Shown here one piece after another: positions 7,728 through 17,100 of a DNA stretch of 17,503 nt. A model generated the notes under the pieces. That model had not been told where the DNA came from. It searched no databases and saw only the letters and a list, made by a program, of their open reading frames with translations. The first letter of the stretch is position 1. Each line of letters opens with the position of its first letter. The stretch is from Candidatus Zixiibacteriota bacterium (GTDB lineage Bacteria > Blakebacterota > Blakebacteria > Blakebacterales > Blakebacteraceae): contig JAUVWC010000001.1 in the NCBI GenBank assembly GCA_030604325.1, forward strand, positions 1 to 17,503. Direction: 5' to 3'. The translations under genes and the position numbers were made by a program.

Positions 7728-9476
7728 ATGATAAGCACACGCTGGGCGGTTTCCATCCTGCTTGTGATGCTGACCGCTACAAGTGCACCGGCCATGGTGA
7801 CCATTTCAGCTGGTGATATCACCCTGTGGGGGGGAGATGGGGCAGCGGTGATGCAAGAGAGTCCCCGCCGGATAAAGGGTGATTTTCGTATCGAGAGAGG
7901 CGAGGTGCTTCGATGCGACCTTATCGTCGAGGGGGGGATACTGACTGTAGATGGGGAGCTCCACGGGTGGGCGGTTGTGGCCTACGGTGATGTGTTTGTC
8001 CGCGGTACGGTTCAGGGGATGGTGGTGGCCCTCTACGGTGATGTGATGGTTCTGGACAGCGGACTGGTCCGGGGCGATGCGGTCAGCATCGAGGGGGATG
8101 TGATCGTACAAGGTTCCGGTGCCATAACCGGCAGTGATGTGTCAACGACCCGACGGGGCCTGGAAAGGCAGGGCAGAGATGTGGCCTGGGCGCGCCTGGT
8201 GCGGCAGTCCGGAGTGCTGGGCAAGGGAGATGAGCGGGAATACGAGCAGCGGCAGCGGGAGTGGGACTTCGAATGGGACGAGAGGCGGGACTACCGGCGA
8301 TGGCCCGCCTATATATTCGCCTACACAGGCAGCTTCCCTCTTGGTGGGTTTGTCTATAATCGGATTGACGGGCTGACGCTGCAGGGGGAGATCTTCAACT
8401 CCCAGCATGATTGGGAAGATGCGGCGACCAGCTTCTATGGCGGCGCTGGATACGGATTCTGGAGCAAGGAGCTCTACTACCGGTTGGGATTGAATCGTTA
8501 CTTCTTCCCCGGCACCCCGATAGAGATCGGAATCGGGATGTACCGGCAGTTGGAAACCGAGGATACCTGGTACATCACTCCCAATGAGAACAACCTGAAT
8601 GCACTGCTGGCCCGTTACGACTGGTACGACTACTACCGGGTGGAAGGTCTGCAGGCTCACCTGGGGTTCGCGCCCCAACGTTGGCTGAAGCTCGGTGTGC
8701 GCTATGCTCAGGAGAGAGAGATAGCGGCGGAAAAAAAGTGTAACTGGGCTATTTTCGGCGGCGACCGTCTCTTTCGTAATAATGAGTGGTATGTTACCTA
8801 CGACCCCGATCCCGCGCTTCGGGCTACTCTGCCGGCGGATGAGGGGGAGGTCCACCGCCTTATTTACTCCCTGCGACTCGATCTGACCTCGGTATGGCGA
8901 AAACGGCCCTCGCGGGGAGTGGTTGTGGACGCAACGTTAGAACAGGTGGAGCACCAGGGCATCGACTTCGGGGCATATCGGGGCGACCCGTTCAACTACG
9001 AGCGGCTGCTGGTCAGGCTGGCGGCGTACCAACGGCTCAGTCGGATCGACCACCTCGCCCTGCGTGTGATGGTCGGCTCGGCGCACGTAGACGCCCCTGA
9101 TACCATACCCGTGCAACACCGCTACTACCTGGGGGGCGTTGGCAGCCTGCGGGGCTATGATTTCAAGAGGTTCAGCGGGAACCGTCTCTTCCTCGGAACC
9201 CTGGAATACACCCTCGGTGCAGACGGATGGTCACCACTCTTCGACGGTTGGGCGCTGACTTTTTTCTACGACCACGGACTGGCCTGGGATGCCCAGCCCG
9301 AGGCAGTTATTGAAGAGGAGCTGACGCCGAAACAGGCAGATGTAATGCGTAGCGTTGGTGCGGCCATCGCTCCATTCGGCTGGGGCGGCTTAAGGCTCGA
9401 GGTGGCCTACCCGCTGGATCCAAAAGAAGAAGAAAGAAAGTTCACCTATTACATTCGGTGGTCGTTTGATTTTTAA
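7728..9476 (+). CDS. Outer-membrane protein: bactofilin-like beta-helix plus Omp85/BamA-type barrel
   Basis: This 582-residue protein is predicted to sit in the outer membrane. Residues 1-22 form a signal peptide (basic start, ILLVML core, cleavage after SAPA). Residues about 55-138 are a ladder of short GD-rich turns such as YGDVFVRGTV, YGDVMVLDSG and EGDVIVQGSG, resembling the polymer-forming beta-helix of bactofilins. A charged, Arg/Glu-rich linker follows (about 140-185). The rest is rich in alternating aromatic and polar strands; GGVGSLRGYDF around Ser473-Tyr477 matches the LRGY/VRGF motif of the Omp85 barrel lock region. The last residue is Phe, the usual BamA-recognition signal. Classical POTRA domains are not apparent, so it is unlikely to be BamA itself; a specialised transporter, insertase or scaffold is possible. 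It heads the operon behind a sigma-54 promoter and is followed 24 bp later by a toastrack protein. The barrel call is firm, the beta-helix call moderate, the function unknown. Confidence 0.8.
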   Translation: MISTRWAVSILLVMLTATSAPAMVTISAGDITLWGGDGAAVMQESPRRIKGDFRIERGEVLRCDLIVEGGILTVDGELHGWAVVAYGDVFVRGTVQGMVVALYGDVMVLDSGLVRGDAVSIEGDVIVQGSGAITGSDVSTTRRGLERQGRDVAWARLVRQSGVLGKGDEREYEQRQREWDFEWDERRDYRRWPAYIFAYTGSFPLGGFVYNRIDGLTLQGEIFNSQHDWEDAATSFYGGAGYGFWSKELYYRLGLNRYFFPGTPIEIGIGMYRQLETEDTWYITPNENNLNALLARYDWYDYYRVEGLQAHLGFAPQRWLKLGVRYAQEREIAAEKKCNWAIFGGDRLFRNNEWYVTYDPDPALRATLPADEGEVHRLIYSLRLDLTSVWRKRPSRGVVVDATLEQVEHQGIDFGAYRGDPFNYERLLVRLAAYQRLSRIDHLALRVMVGSAHVDAPDTIPVQHRYYLGGVGSLRGYDFKRFSGNRLFLGTLEYTLGADGWSPLFDGWALTFFYDHGLAWDAQPEAVIEEELTPKQADVMRSVGAAIAPFGWGGLRLEVAYPLDPKEEERKFTYYIRWSFDF

Positions 9477-9500
9477 GGGACAGGATAATGGAGTGGTTCG

Positions 9501-10370
9501 ATGAGTAAAAGTGAACGACAGGCACTGAAAGCCATTGTGGTTACCGTGCTGTTGCTGGCGGCGACTACCCTGCTGTCCGCGCAGAGCCAGCCTCAGATGA
9601 TTACCAAGTCCTTCACTCCCGATACCGGGCGCCCGCTGAGCGTGAAGATCCGGGGTGATGGAGCGGAGATCATGATCAAAGGTGTAGCTCGAGACGGCGA
9701 GGGGCGGGCACGATACCGCTTCGATGAAGAACACTTCACGGCCTCCCTCGAGTGGGAGCCGGAGAAGAACACCTTTCGGGCCATACTCGACATGGACCTC
9801 CACAGTTTTGATACCGACGACGAGGAGCACGAGTCGGAACTGAAGGTGCTCCTGCCGCGCCGCCCGGAGGTGGATCTGGATTGTTCGCTCAAGGCGGGCG
9901 TTGTGGATCTAGACGGTGGTGGGCTGACATTCAACGAGCTGGAGCTGGCTTTGTGGGCGGGTGAGCTGAAAGCCACATTTCCGACTCCATCGAACAAGGT
10001 AATCGGAAGGGTGGAGGTGGACGTCAAACTGGGGGAGATGCATTTGAATGAGCTGGGTAACCTGGCCTGCGAGGAACTGGATGTGAACGGGTTCGCAGGG
10101 GAAATGACGCTGGATTTCAGCGGTTCAGTGTCGATGAGGCGGGAGGCGAGGATAGATCTGGAGATCGGCCAGATCACCATTTATGTCCCGAAGGGTATGG
10201 CTGTCCAGGCCAGAATCAGCAAGCTGGGTTTCCTCGCAGAGGTTGACATTCCCGGTGGGTGGAGGAAGGAGGGGAGGTACGTATACTCGCCCGGTACCAG
10301 CAGGGGTGAGGCCGAACTGAGGCTGGACATACGGGGTGGAATCGGCGCAATAACGATCGTCGAGCGATAG
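9501..10370 (+). CDS. Secreted toastrack-like protein (DUF4097/LiaF C-terminal type)
   Basis: This 289-residue protein starts at an ATG preceded by GGAG with 7-nt spacing. Residues 1-27 are a signal peptide: basic head, VVTVLLLAATTLL core, likely cleavage after LSA. No later membrane segment is visible, so it should be periplasmic or surface-attached. The mature part is a regular series of beta-strands of the form LDLGxGxLxL and VDVKLGEMHLNEL, ELDVNGFAGEMTLDFSG and IDLEIGQITIYVPKGM, the right-handed toastrack pattern of DUF4097/DUF2154 proteins and of the LiaF C-terminal domain. The VPKGM and ISKLGF segments resemble LiaF-C endings, where conserved Pro-Gly turns close the rack. In LiaF this fold works in envelope-stress sensing with a two-component system; here a kinase/regulator pair is encoded two genes later. 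A link is plausible but inferred. Assignment rests on pattern rather than a diagnostic motif. Confidence 0.65.
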   Translation: MSKSERQALKAIVVTVLLLAATTLLSAQSQPQMITKSFTPDTGRPLSVKIRGDGAEIMIKGVARDGEGRARYRFDEEHFTASLEWEPEKNTFRAILDMDLHSFDTDDEEHESELKVLLPRRPEVDLDCSLKAGVVDLDGGGLTFNELELALWAGELKATFPTPSNKVIGRVEVDVKLGEMHLNELGNLACEELDVNGFAGEMTLDFSGSVSMRREARIDLEIGQITIYVPKGMAVQARISKLGFLAEVDIPGGWRKEGRYVYSPGTSRGEAELRLDIRGGIGAITIVER

Positions 10371-10402
10371 CGCACGCTGCCTCGGCATATGTGGGGAGTC
10401 GA

Positions 10403-11074
10403 GTGTTCCAAAAACTGGGCACACTATTAATCGTAATAACTATCGTACCGGCCGCGGCCAGTGGACAGGAGCCGGAGCCGGCGGTAGTCATCGAGGATGT
10501 GTGGCGTCATGAGGGGGAGCTTCGCTTCTCCGTTGAAGCTACCGGTCTGTTCGATGAGGAAGCACAGCGGACTATCAGACAGGGCGGCACCGCTGCTCTC
10601 GAATATACGATCGAACTCTACCGTCGTCGGGCAGGTTGGTTCGACACAATTGTCAACACCCCCCTCATTGTTCCCTTCAGGGTTAGCTACGATGCCTTCG
10701 AGCGAAAATACCGGCTCCTCGGGGCCGACATCCGCCTGAAAACAGATAACTTCGACGATATTGTGGCCCAGTGCACCAAGCTGGATTCGGTTTCCATGGG
10801 TTCGATAGAGGAAATGAAGATGGATATGAATGCCACCTATTACCTGGTGGCCCGCGTGAGTTATCAGCCCTTGACGGTAGATACAATTGATGAATTGCGC
10901 GACTGGGTGAGCAAGCCTGGCAGTCGCTCATCCGATCGGGAGAGCGCCGAAAGTAGATCCTCGGGGGTGGGATCAAGGCTCGCCCGTGCGCTGATGAGTG
11001 CAGCGGGCTACGGGGAGGAGGAACTCCGGGGGGAGAGCCGCCGCTTTAAACCCTCCGACCTTCCAGAACGCTAA
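10403..11074 (+). CDS. DUF4390 family secreted protein
   Basis: The 223-residue product begins with a signal peptide (MFQKLGTLLIVITIVPAAASG). The GTG at 10403 is chosen because GGGGAG (10393-10398) lies just upstream, with short 4-nt spacing; an in-frame GTG at 10391 would add four residues but has no ribosome site. The mature region has the DUF4390 layout: a beta segment with LRFSVEATGLFDEEAQRTIRQGG, then LEYTIELYRRRAGWFD, then FRVSYDAFERKYRL, and a later YYLVARVSYQPL. In this family the strand pattern and the YD...Y element are the conserved parts. DUF4390 genes are often found directly upstream of ntrY-ntrX, and here the kinase starts 3 bp after its stop, which strengthens the call. A role in presenting envelope signals to the kinase is an inference; no biochemical function is established to my knowledge. 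The C-terminal 45 residues are Ser/Arg/Glu-rich and probably disordered. Confidence 0.8.
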   Translation: MFQKLGTLLIVITIVPAAASGQEPEPAVVIEDVWRHEGELRFSVEATGLFDEEAQRTIRQGGTAALEYTIELYRRRAGWFDTIVNTPLIVPFRVSYDAFERKYRLLGADIRLKTDNFDDIVAQCTKLDSVSMGSIEEMKMDMNATYYLVARVSYQPLTVDTIDELRDWVSKPGSRSSDRESAESRSSGVGSRLARALMSAAGYGEEELRGESRRFKPSDLPER

Positions 11075-11077
11075 CCA

Positions 11078-12760
11078 GTGCCTGACCCGTCGCTGCCAGC
11101 CGTTTATGTCTTCTTTGCCTGGGTCGTTTTCCTGACTTTCATCGTCATCGCTATTGTTGTCTACCGGTGGCGGAATCCGCAGCGGTACAGCAGGTTCCAA
11201 CTCAAGCTCACCCTTGCCCTCATTCTCTTCCTGCTCGTTCCTACCGCACCGCTCATCTTTGTAGCGGGCACAGCAGTCGATCAGGTCCGGGCATTCTTTG
11301 TTGCCCTTCCGGTTGACGAGGCGCTGGAGAGCGGTCTCGATGTGGTGCGGCTGGCGCTCGCCAGTGAGGAGGCCCGGCTTCAGGCGTGGGCACAAGAGGT
11401 AACGGAGGAGGCACCGGTCACCGGTGGCCGGCTCGCCCGACCCGATTTCACGATGCGCTTCGCGCGTGGTGAGGAGGGCGGGTGGGAGATGGGTGAGTTT
11501 GAACCCGGGCCGTCGGTCAGAGGGCCGCGTGCGGATTCTCTCAGGGCCGATCCTCCCGACCCACGTGTCGAGAGGGTGTATGTTCTCGAGGATGTAGAAT
11601 TTACCTGGGATGAACGCACGTTTTTCAACTACCGCGACCGTGGCGTCTATATGGCTCTGGTCAAGATCCCCGGCAGTGAAGCTATCGCGGCAGCAGGGGT
11701 CTGGATAGATTCCCAGATCGTGGAGGCCCGGTACACCCTGGGTGATGGACTGAACAGTTTTCGCAGGATCACCATGCTGGGAGGCAGGCGCACGCAGGAA
11801 GTGTTATGGATCGTGGCCAGCCTCTGGATGGTTGTTCTGACCATGGTTGCCTTCTTTGCGGCGCGTGTATTGGCAAGGGGGGTAAGCGAACCGGTAGTGG
11901 GGCTGGCGAAGGGAATGGCGGCGGTCGCCAACGGGGATCTGAGTGCCCGTGTGGACATCGGTGCCCGTGATGAGATGCGGGTCCTTGTCGATTCGTTCAA
12001 CACCATGACCGACCAACTCAAGGAGGCGCGCGAGCGCATTGTTACGGTGGAGAAGCAGGCTGCCTGGAGAGACGTGGCGCGGGGGATTGCGCACGAGATA
12101 AAAAATCCGCTTACCCCGATTCAGATAGGTCTTCACCGTGTGCGCACCCGCCTCGAATCTAATGGGACCTTGCAGACCGATCCTGCGCTGCGGGACTCCC
12201 TTCAGACGATGAGCGAAGAGGTGGAGGCACTGCGGCGGATGGCCGCCTCCTTCAGTGAGTTTGCCCAGCTTCCTCAGCCTAAAATGAAAGAGGCGGACCT
12301 GGAAGCAGTCGTCCGGGGTGCGGTGGCACTCTTTCGGGAGGGGGTACAGAAGACCAGGATTGTCGTTAGAGTGAAGGGGCAGGTTCCACCTCTCTTTATG
12401 GACGCCGATCTGGTCAAGCGTGCCCTGATCAATCTTGTGAAGAATGCGGTGGAGTCGGTTGAGGCGGCGGGGAGCGGGGGAGTTGAGGTTGTGCTCGAGC
12501 GGCATGGCAGGGAACTGGACCTGGAGGTCCGGGACGGCGGACTGGGATTTGAGCAGGGTAATGCCGCAAGGCTGTTCAACCCCGACTACTCCACTAAATC
12601 GAGGGGGACCGGTCTCGGGCTGTCGATGGTGGCCAGGATAGTGGCGGACCACTCGTGGGAAATAGAGGCCGAAAGTGAGGGGCCCGGCAAGGGAGCCGTA
12701 TTGCGCATACGCATTCTCCTCGATGAGGAGAACCGATCCATTGGCCTGGAGGGCATGTAA
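11078..12760 (+). CDS. NtrY-like membrane sensor histidine kinase
   Basis: This 560-residue kinase probably phosphorylates the NtrX-like regulator encoded next. It starts at a GTG 3 bp after the DUF4390 stop. Two membrane helices lie at about residues 5-27 and 39-60, then an extracytoplasmic region of about 180 residues, then a third helix at about 242-264. A HAMP domain follows (about 262-320, with PVVGLAKGMAAVANGDL). The phospho-acceptor is His339 in VARGIAHEIKNPLTPIQ, the NtrY-type H-box. The N-box is INLVKNAVESVE, G1 is VRDGGLGF and G2 is STKSRGTGLGLSMV, so the ATPase domain looks complete. Unlike well-known NtrY proteins, there is hardly any sequence between HAMP and the H-box, so the usual PAS domain is missing and sensing probably depends on the extracytoplasmic part. 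Its stop TAA overlaps the start of the regulator by one base. Pairing with that regulator is very likely; the signal is unknown, and nitrogen control should not be assumed. Confidence 0.92.
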   Translation: MPDPSLPAVYVFFAWVVFLTFIVIAIVVYRWRNPQRYSRFQLKLTLALILFLLVPTAPLIFVAGTAVDQVRAFFVALPVDEALESGLDVVRLALASEEARLQAWAQEVTEEAPVTGGRLARPDFTMRFARGEEGGWEMGEFEPGPSVRGPRADSLRADPPDPRVERVYVLEDVEFTWDERTFFNYRDRGVYMALVKIPGSEAIAAAGVWIDSQIVEARYTLGDGLNSFRRITMLGGRRTQEVLWIVASLWMVVLTMVAFFAARVLARGVSEPVVGLAKGMAAVANGDLSARVDIGARDEMRVLVDSFNTMTDQLKEARERIVTVEKQAAWRDVARGIAHEIKNPLTPIQIGLHRVRTRLESNGTLQTDPALRDSLQTMSEEVEALRRMAASFSEFAQLPQPKMKEADLEAVVRGAVALFREGVQKTRIVVRVKGQVPPLFMDADLVKRALINLVKNAVESVEAAGSGGVEVVLERHGRELDLEVRDGGLGFEQGNAARLFNPDYSTKSRGTGLGLSMVARIVADHSWEIEAESEGPGKGAVLRIRILLDEENRSIGLEGM

Positions 12761-14115
12761 TGAACGGCCGGGTGTTGATCATTGATGACGAAGATGGCGT
12801 CCGCCGGAGCCTGCGGGGACTTCTGGAGGATGAGGGTTACCGCGTCGAAGAGGCACCTTCGGGTGAAGAAGGGCTTCAGATTGCCGATGAGGTATCCCCC
12901 GATCTGATCATGCTCGACGTTGTGCTGGGTGGCATTGATGGGTTGGAAGTGCTGGCTCGGCTGGTCGAGCAGGGATATCGGTATCCGGTCATCATGATGT
13001 CGGGGCATGCAACTCTTGAGAACGCGGTCAAGGCGACACGCCTGGGTGCCACGAACTTTCTGGAGAAACCGCTGGCGGCGGAAAAGGTGCTGGCCGAGGT
13101 GTCTACGGCCGTGGAGCTGGCCCGGTTGCGCCGCGAGAACGAAAGCCTGAGGGCTGAAATCGACCATAGCCACACGATGATAGGAGAGTCCGCTGCCATG
13201 CAGCGGCTGCGGGAGCGGATCCGCAAGGTGGCTCCGACACGGGCGACGGTTCTCATCCTGGGGGAGAGCGGCACCGGAAAGGAACTTGTCGCGCGTGCGG
13301 TGCATGCGCACAGCGAGCGTGCAGATCAACCTTTCGTCCAGGTGAACTGTGCGGCCATCCCCCGGGACCTGATCGAATCTGAGCTCTTCGGGCATGAGAA
13401 GGGGGCGTTTACCGGCGCTATCTCCATGCACCGCGGCCGTTTCGAACAGGCGGATGGTGGGAGCATCTTCCTCGATGAGGTGGCGGATACGAGCCTCGAG
13501 GTTCAGGCCCGGTTGCTGCGTGTGCTCCAGGAGGGAGAAGTCCAGCGCGTGGGAAGTGAGAAAGTATTCCATGTAGACGTCCGGGTCATCGCCGCCTCCA
13601 ACCAGAACCTGGGGGAGCTGATAGAAGAGGGGCGGTTCCGCGAAGACCTGTATTATCGGCTGAATGTGCTTCCCCTCCAGGTACCACCCCTGCGTGATCG
13701 CCGGGAGGACATTGCCGCCCTCGCCAGGGAATTCGTCTCACACTTCGCCCGTGTCAACAACCGTCACCCGATCGATCTGACCGACGGCGGTATTGAGGCG
13801 TTGCTGGATAGCCAGTGGCCGGGTAATGTGCGTGAACTCCGCAACGCCGTGGAGCGACTCATGATCCTTCATGAGGGCAACACGGTTGGGGCACCTGAGG
13901 TCGAGGAGATACTCCCGGGATCGGGCGGACAGGCCACCCCGCCCATGGAGGAGCCTGAGGGAGAGAGCTTGCGCGACAGAGTGGAAGCCTTCGAGGCTCA
14001 ACTACTGGCACGGGAGCTGGAGAAAACTGGTGGAGTGGTCTCACATGTTGCCGAGCGCCTCAACACGGACCGGGCTAATCTGTATAGGAAGTTGAAGCGG
14101 TACGGATTGAAATGA
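12760..14115 (+). CDS. NtrX-like sigma-54-dependent response regulator
   Basis: This 451-residue protein has the three-part NtrC-family structure. The receiver domain (about 1-120) has the acidic pocket DDED at 9-12, phospho-acceptor Asp53 in LIMLDVVLGG, a Ser in the MMSGHA segment and Lys in FLEKPL. The AAA+ domain has Walker A GESGTGKE (from Gly168), the sigma-54 contact loop GAFTGA (215-220, intact) and Walker B GGSIFLDEV, plus a conserved arginine-rich region ending WPGNVRELRN. The C-terminus is a Fis-type helix-turn-helix (about 424-451). All elements for ATP-driven opening of sigma-54 promoters are present. It overlaps the kinase stop by one base and the mfd start by four. A good sigma-54 promoter lies at the head of the same gene group (7624-7640), so autoregulation is an attractive hypothesis. 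The name NtrX-like reflects similarity and gene order rather than a proven nitrogen role. Confidence 0.94.
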   Translation: MNGRVLIIDDEDGVRRSLRGLLEDEGYRVEEAPSGEEGLQIADEVSPDLIMLDVVLGGIDGLEVLARLVEQGYRYPVIMMSGHATLENAVKATRLGATNFLEKPLAAEKVLAEVSTAVELARLRRENESLRAEIDHSHTMIGESAAMQRLRERIRKVAPTRATVLILGESGTGKELVARAVHAHSERADQPFVQVNCAAIPRDLIESELFGHEKGAFTGAISMHRGRFEQADGGSIFLDEVADTSLEVQARLLRVLQEGEVQRVGSEKVFHVDVRVIAASNQNLGELIEEGRFREDLYYRLNVLPLQVPPLRDRREDIAALAREFVSHFARVNNRHPIDLTDGGIEALLDSQWPGNVRELRNAVERLMILHEGNTVGAPEVEEILPGSGGQATPPMEEPEGESLRDRVEAFEAQLLARELEKTGGVVSHVAERLNTDRANLYRKLKRYGLK

Positions 14116-17100
14116 CCTCCATAGAACGCGCTCCCTGCGCGCCCCTGCTCGAGGAGTGGCGGGAAGCGGTCGCCGGAACTTCCATCTTCCAGACCGTATC
14201 GGATCGCATACGCCGGGGCGAAAACATCGAACTTCCCACGCTTCCCGGGTCCCTGCCAATCGTGCTGCTGGCTGTGGTAGTGAGGGAACTACCGGGGATG
14301 GGGCTGCTGGCAGTGCTGCCCGAGCCCGAAGAAGCCGAGGCGGCCGCCCTCGATTTTGCTGCCCTGTTGGGGGAGGGGACGGTACGGTTGTTGCCGCCTT
14401 GGCCTTTTGCTGCTTATGAAGAGCTGAGTCCTTCACCATTACTCTCTTTCGAACGCTGCGACGCACTCGTCCACCTGTGTCGGCTTGCTGCTGGCACGGG
14501 GAATATCGCCGGTGATGCGCGGGATGAGATTGGGGGGGTGGTAGTGACATCGGCCCCCGCGCTGACGCAGTGGTCAGCCGACAGGCGGGAGCTGCTGGCG
14601 AGCGAGCTCGAGCTTGTCAGAGGTGGGGAGCGGAGCTTCGAGGAACTGGTCGAGAGACTGATCGAGCTGGGTTATGAGCGAACCGGGATGGTAGAGGGGC
14701 CGGCGGAGTTCGCCGTTCGTGGTGGATTAATTGATATCTCACCGCCCAGCCGCGGCCAAGGCATCCGGGTCGAGTTCTGGGGTGATCGGATCGAGTCGCT
14801 GCGGGAGTTCAAGCTGAGAGATCAGAGAGCGGTCGGAGTGCTCGGGGGGGTGAGTGTGCCTGCGGTGCGGGAAGTGCCGATGCATGAGGAAGCGATGGTG
14901 CGCGCGCTGGAGCGGGCCGGCACCGACCTGGCCGGTGGGATACTGCCCGACACCCCTCTGGAGAGAGCGCTGGAAAGGGAGCAGTTCTGGGAGGGCCTGC
15001 AGTGGTACCTTCCCCTGTTTGTAAGGACTCCCTCTACGGTGGCCGACCTGCTCCCTGATGGGTCTATAGTGGTCATGTGGGAACCGGAACGGGTAGAGGA
15101 GACTCTGCTGGAGCTGCACCGGCAGGCCGCCGAAGACTATGCAGGCCTCGAGCAGCCCGGCGGCTGGCTTCCTCCCGAAAGGATCCTTACTCCGGCCGAC
15201 ATCCTGGATCGCCTTCGAGATTCCTTTCCTGGTGTGAACCTGCCTCTGGTGGCCGCACCCGGAGCCGAAGCGGTGCGCACCGATGCGGGCCGGGCCCCGG
15301 CGGTCTCGGGTGAATTCAACAGGCTCCGGGAAGAAATTGAACGCCTGCACCGGAAGGGGCTGACACCGACGATCCTGGTGGAGGAGGAGGGACAGCGCCG
15401 GCGGCTTGCGGATCTGCTGGGGGAAGAGGTTGAAGAGGGTCCCCGGCTATTGCTGGGGCAGCTGAGCGAGGGATTCGTATGGCCGGAGGCGAGGCTTGCG
15501 GTCTGGCCCGACCACGAGATCTTCAGGAGACCCCGACGGAGCCGTCGCCCGCGCACTGTCGGCGGCCGCTTCATCCGATCGTACCGCTCTCTGAATGTTG
15601 GTGATCTTGTCGTCCATGTCGATCACGGGATCGGTCGCTATGAAGGACTTCGGGGTCTTGAGGTGGACGGAGTTCATACCGAACTGCTGGAGCTGGTCTA
15701 TGCAGGGGGAGACAGGTTATTGGTTCCCATCGACCAGATGGCCCGGGTACAGCGATATATCGGGGCCAAGGCTGATGCAACACCTCCGCTGAACACCCTG
15801 GGTGGTAAGGTCTGGGAGCGGGCCGTGGAGAGGGCCCGGACAGACCTGTTTGAAATGGCCGAGGAGCTCGCCAGGTTGTACGCCGCCCGTAAGACGTTGA
15901 GGGGGACCGCCTACCCTCCGGACGATCTCCTGATGGAGGAGCTGGAAGCCTCTTTTCCCTATGGGGAAACGCAGGACCAGGTGCGTGCTGTGGAAGAGGT
16001 GAAGAGGGATCTGGAATCGTCGAAGAACATGGACCGCCTTATATGCGGGGATGTGGGCTACGGTAAAACCGAAGTGGCCATCCGGGCCGGGCTGAAAGTG
16101 ATCGAAGGGGGAGGACAGGTAGCCGTGCTCGTACCTACCACGGTTCTCGCCCAGCAGCACCTGGAGACCTTTCGCCAGCGGCTGGACGGGTTCCCGGTGC
16201 GCATTGAGATGCTGAGCCGCTTCCGGACCCGCTCCCAGCAGCGTCGGACGCTGGAGGACCTGGCCTCGGGGCAGGTGGACCTGGTGATCGGTACGCACCG
16301 GTTGCTTAGCAGGGATGTTTCCTTCTCCCGACTGGGCCTCGTGGTGGTGGACGAGGAACATCGCTTCGGCGTCAGGGCCAAGGAAAAGTTGAAATCGATT
16401 CGCACACAAGTGGACGTGCTCAGCCTCACAGCGACCCCCATCCCGAGAACACTACACATGTCGCTGCTCGGCATACGGGACATATCGATCATCACCACGC
16501 CGCCGGAGGACCGCCTGCCCATCCATACCGAGGTGGTTAGATTCGACGAGGGGCGTATTGAAGGGGCGATCAGGCGGGAGATGGACCGGGGCGGCCAGAT
16601 CTTTTTCGTGCACAACCGGGTGCAGTCGATTGATGCCGCCGTGGGCCTCGTCGGGCGGCTGGTTCCCGAGGCCCGCATCGGGCTCGCTCACGGCCAGATG
16701 AACGAGCGGAAGCTGGAGAGGGCGATGCTCGAGTTCGCTTCGGGTGGAACGGACGTACTCGTTTCGACGATGATTGTAGAATCGGGGCTCGATCTGCCCA
16801 ACGCGAATACGCTGCTGGTCAACCGTGCGGACCGTTTGGGTCTGGCCCAACTCTACCAGCTCAGGGGGCGGGTGGGGCGCTCGAGCCAGAAGGCCTACGC
16901 CTATTTCCTTGTGCCGCCCGGACATCGTCTAAATAGGGACGCAAGGCGGCGGCTGCAGGCGGTGCAGGAACACTCCGAATTGGGGGCCGGGCTAAACCTT
17001 GCCATGCGCGACCTGGAAATCAGGGGGGCCGGGAACCTGCTCGGTGCCCAACAGCACGGGTATATAGCAGCCGTGGGCTACGATCTCTTCCAGGAGATGC

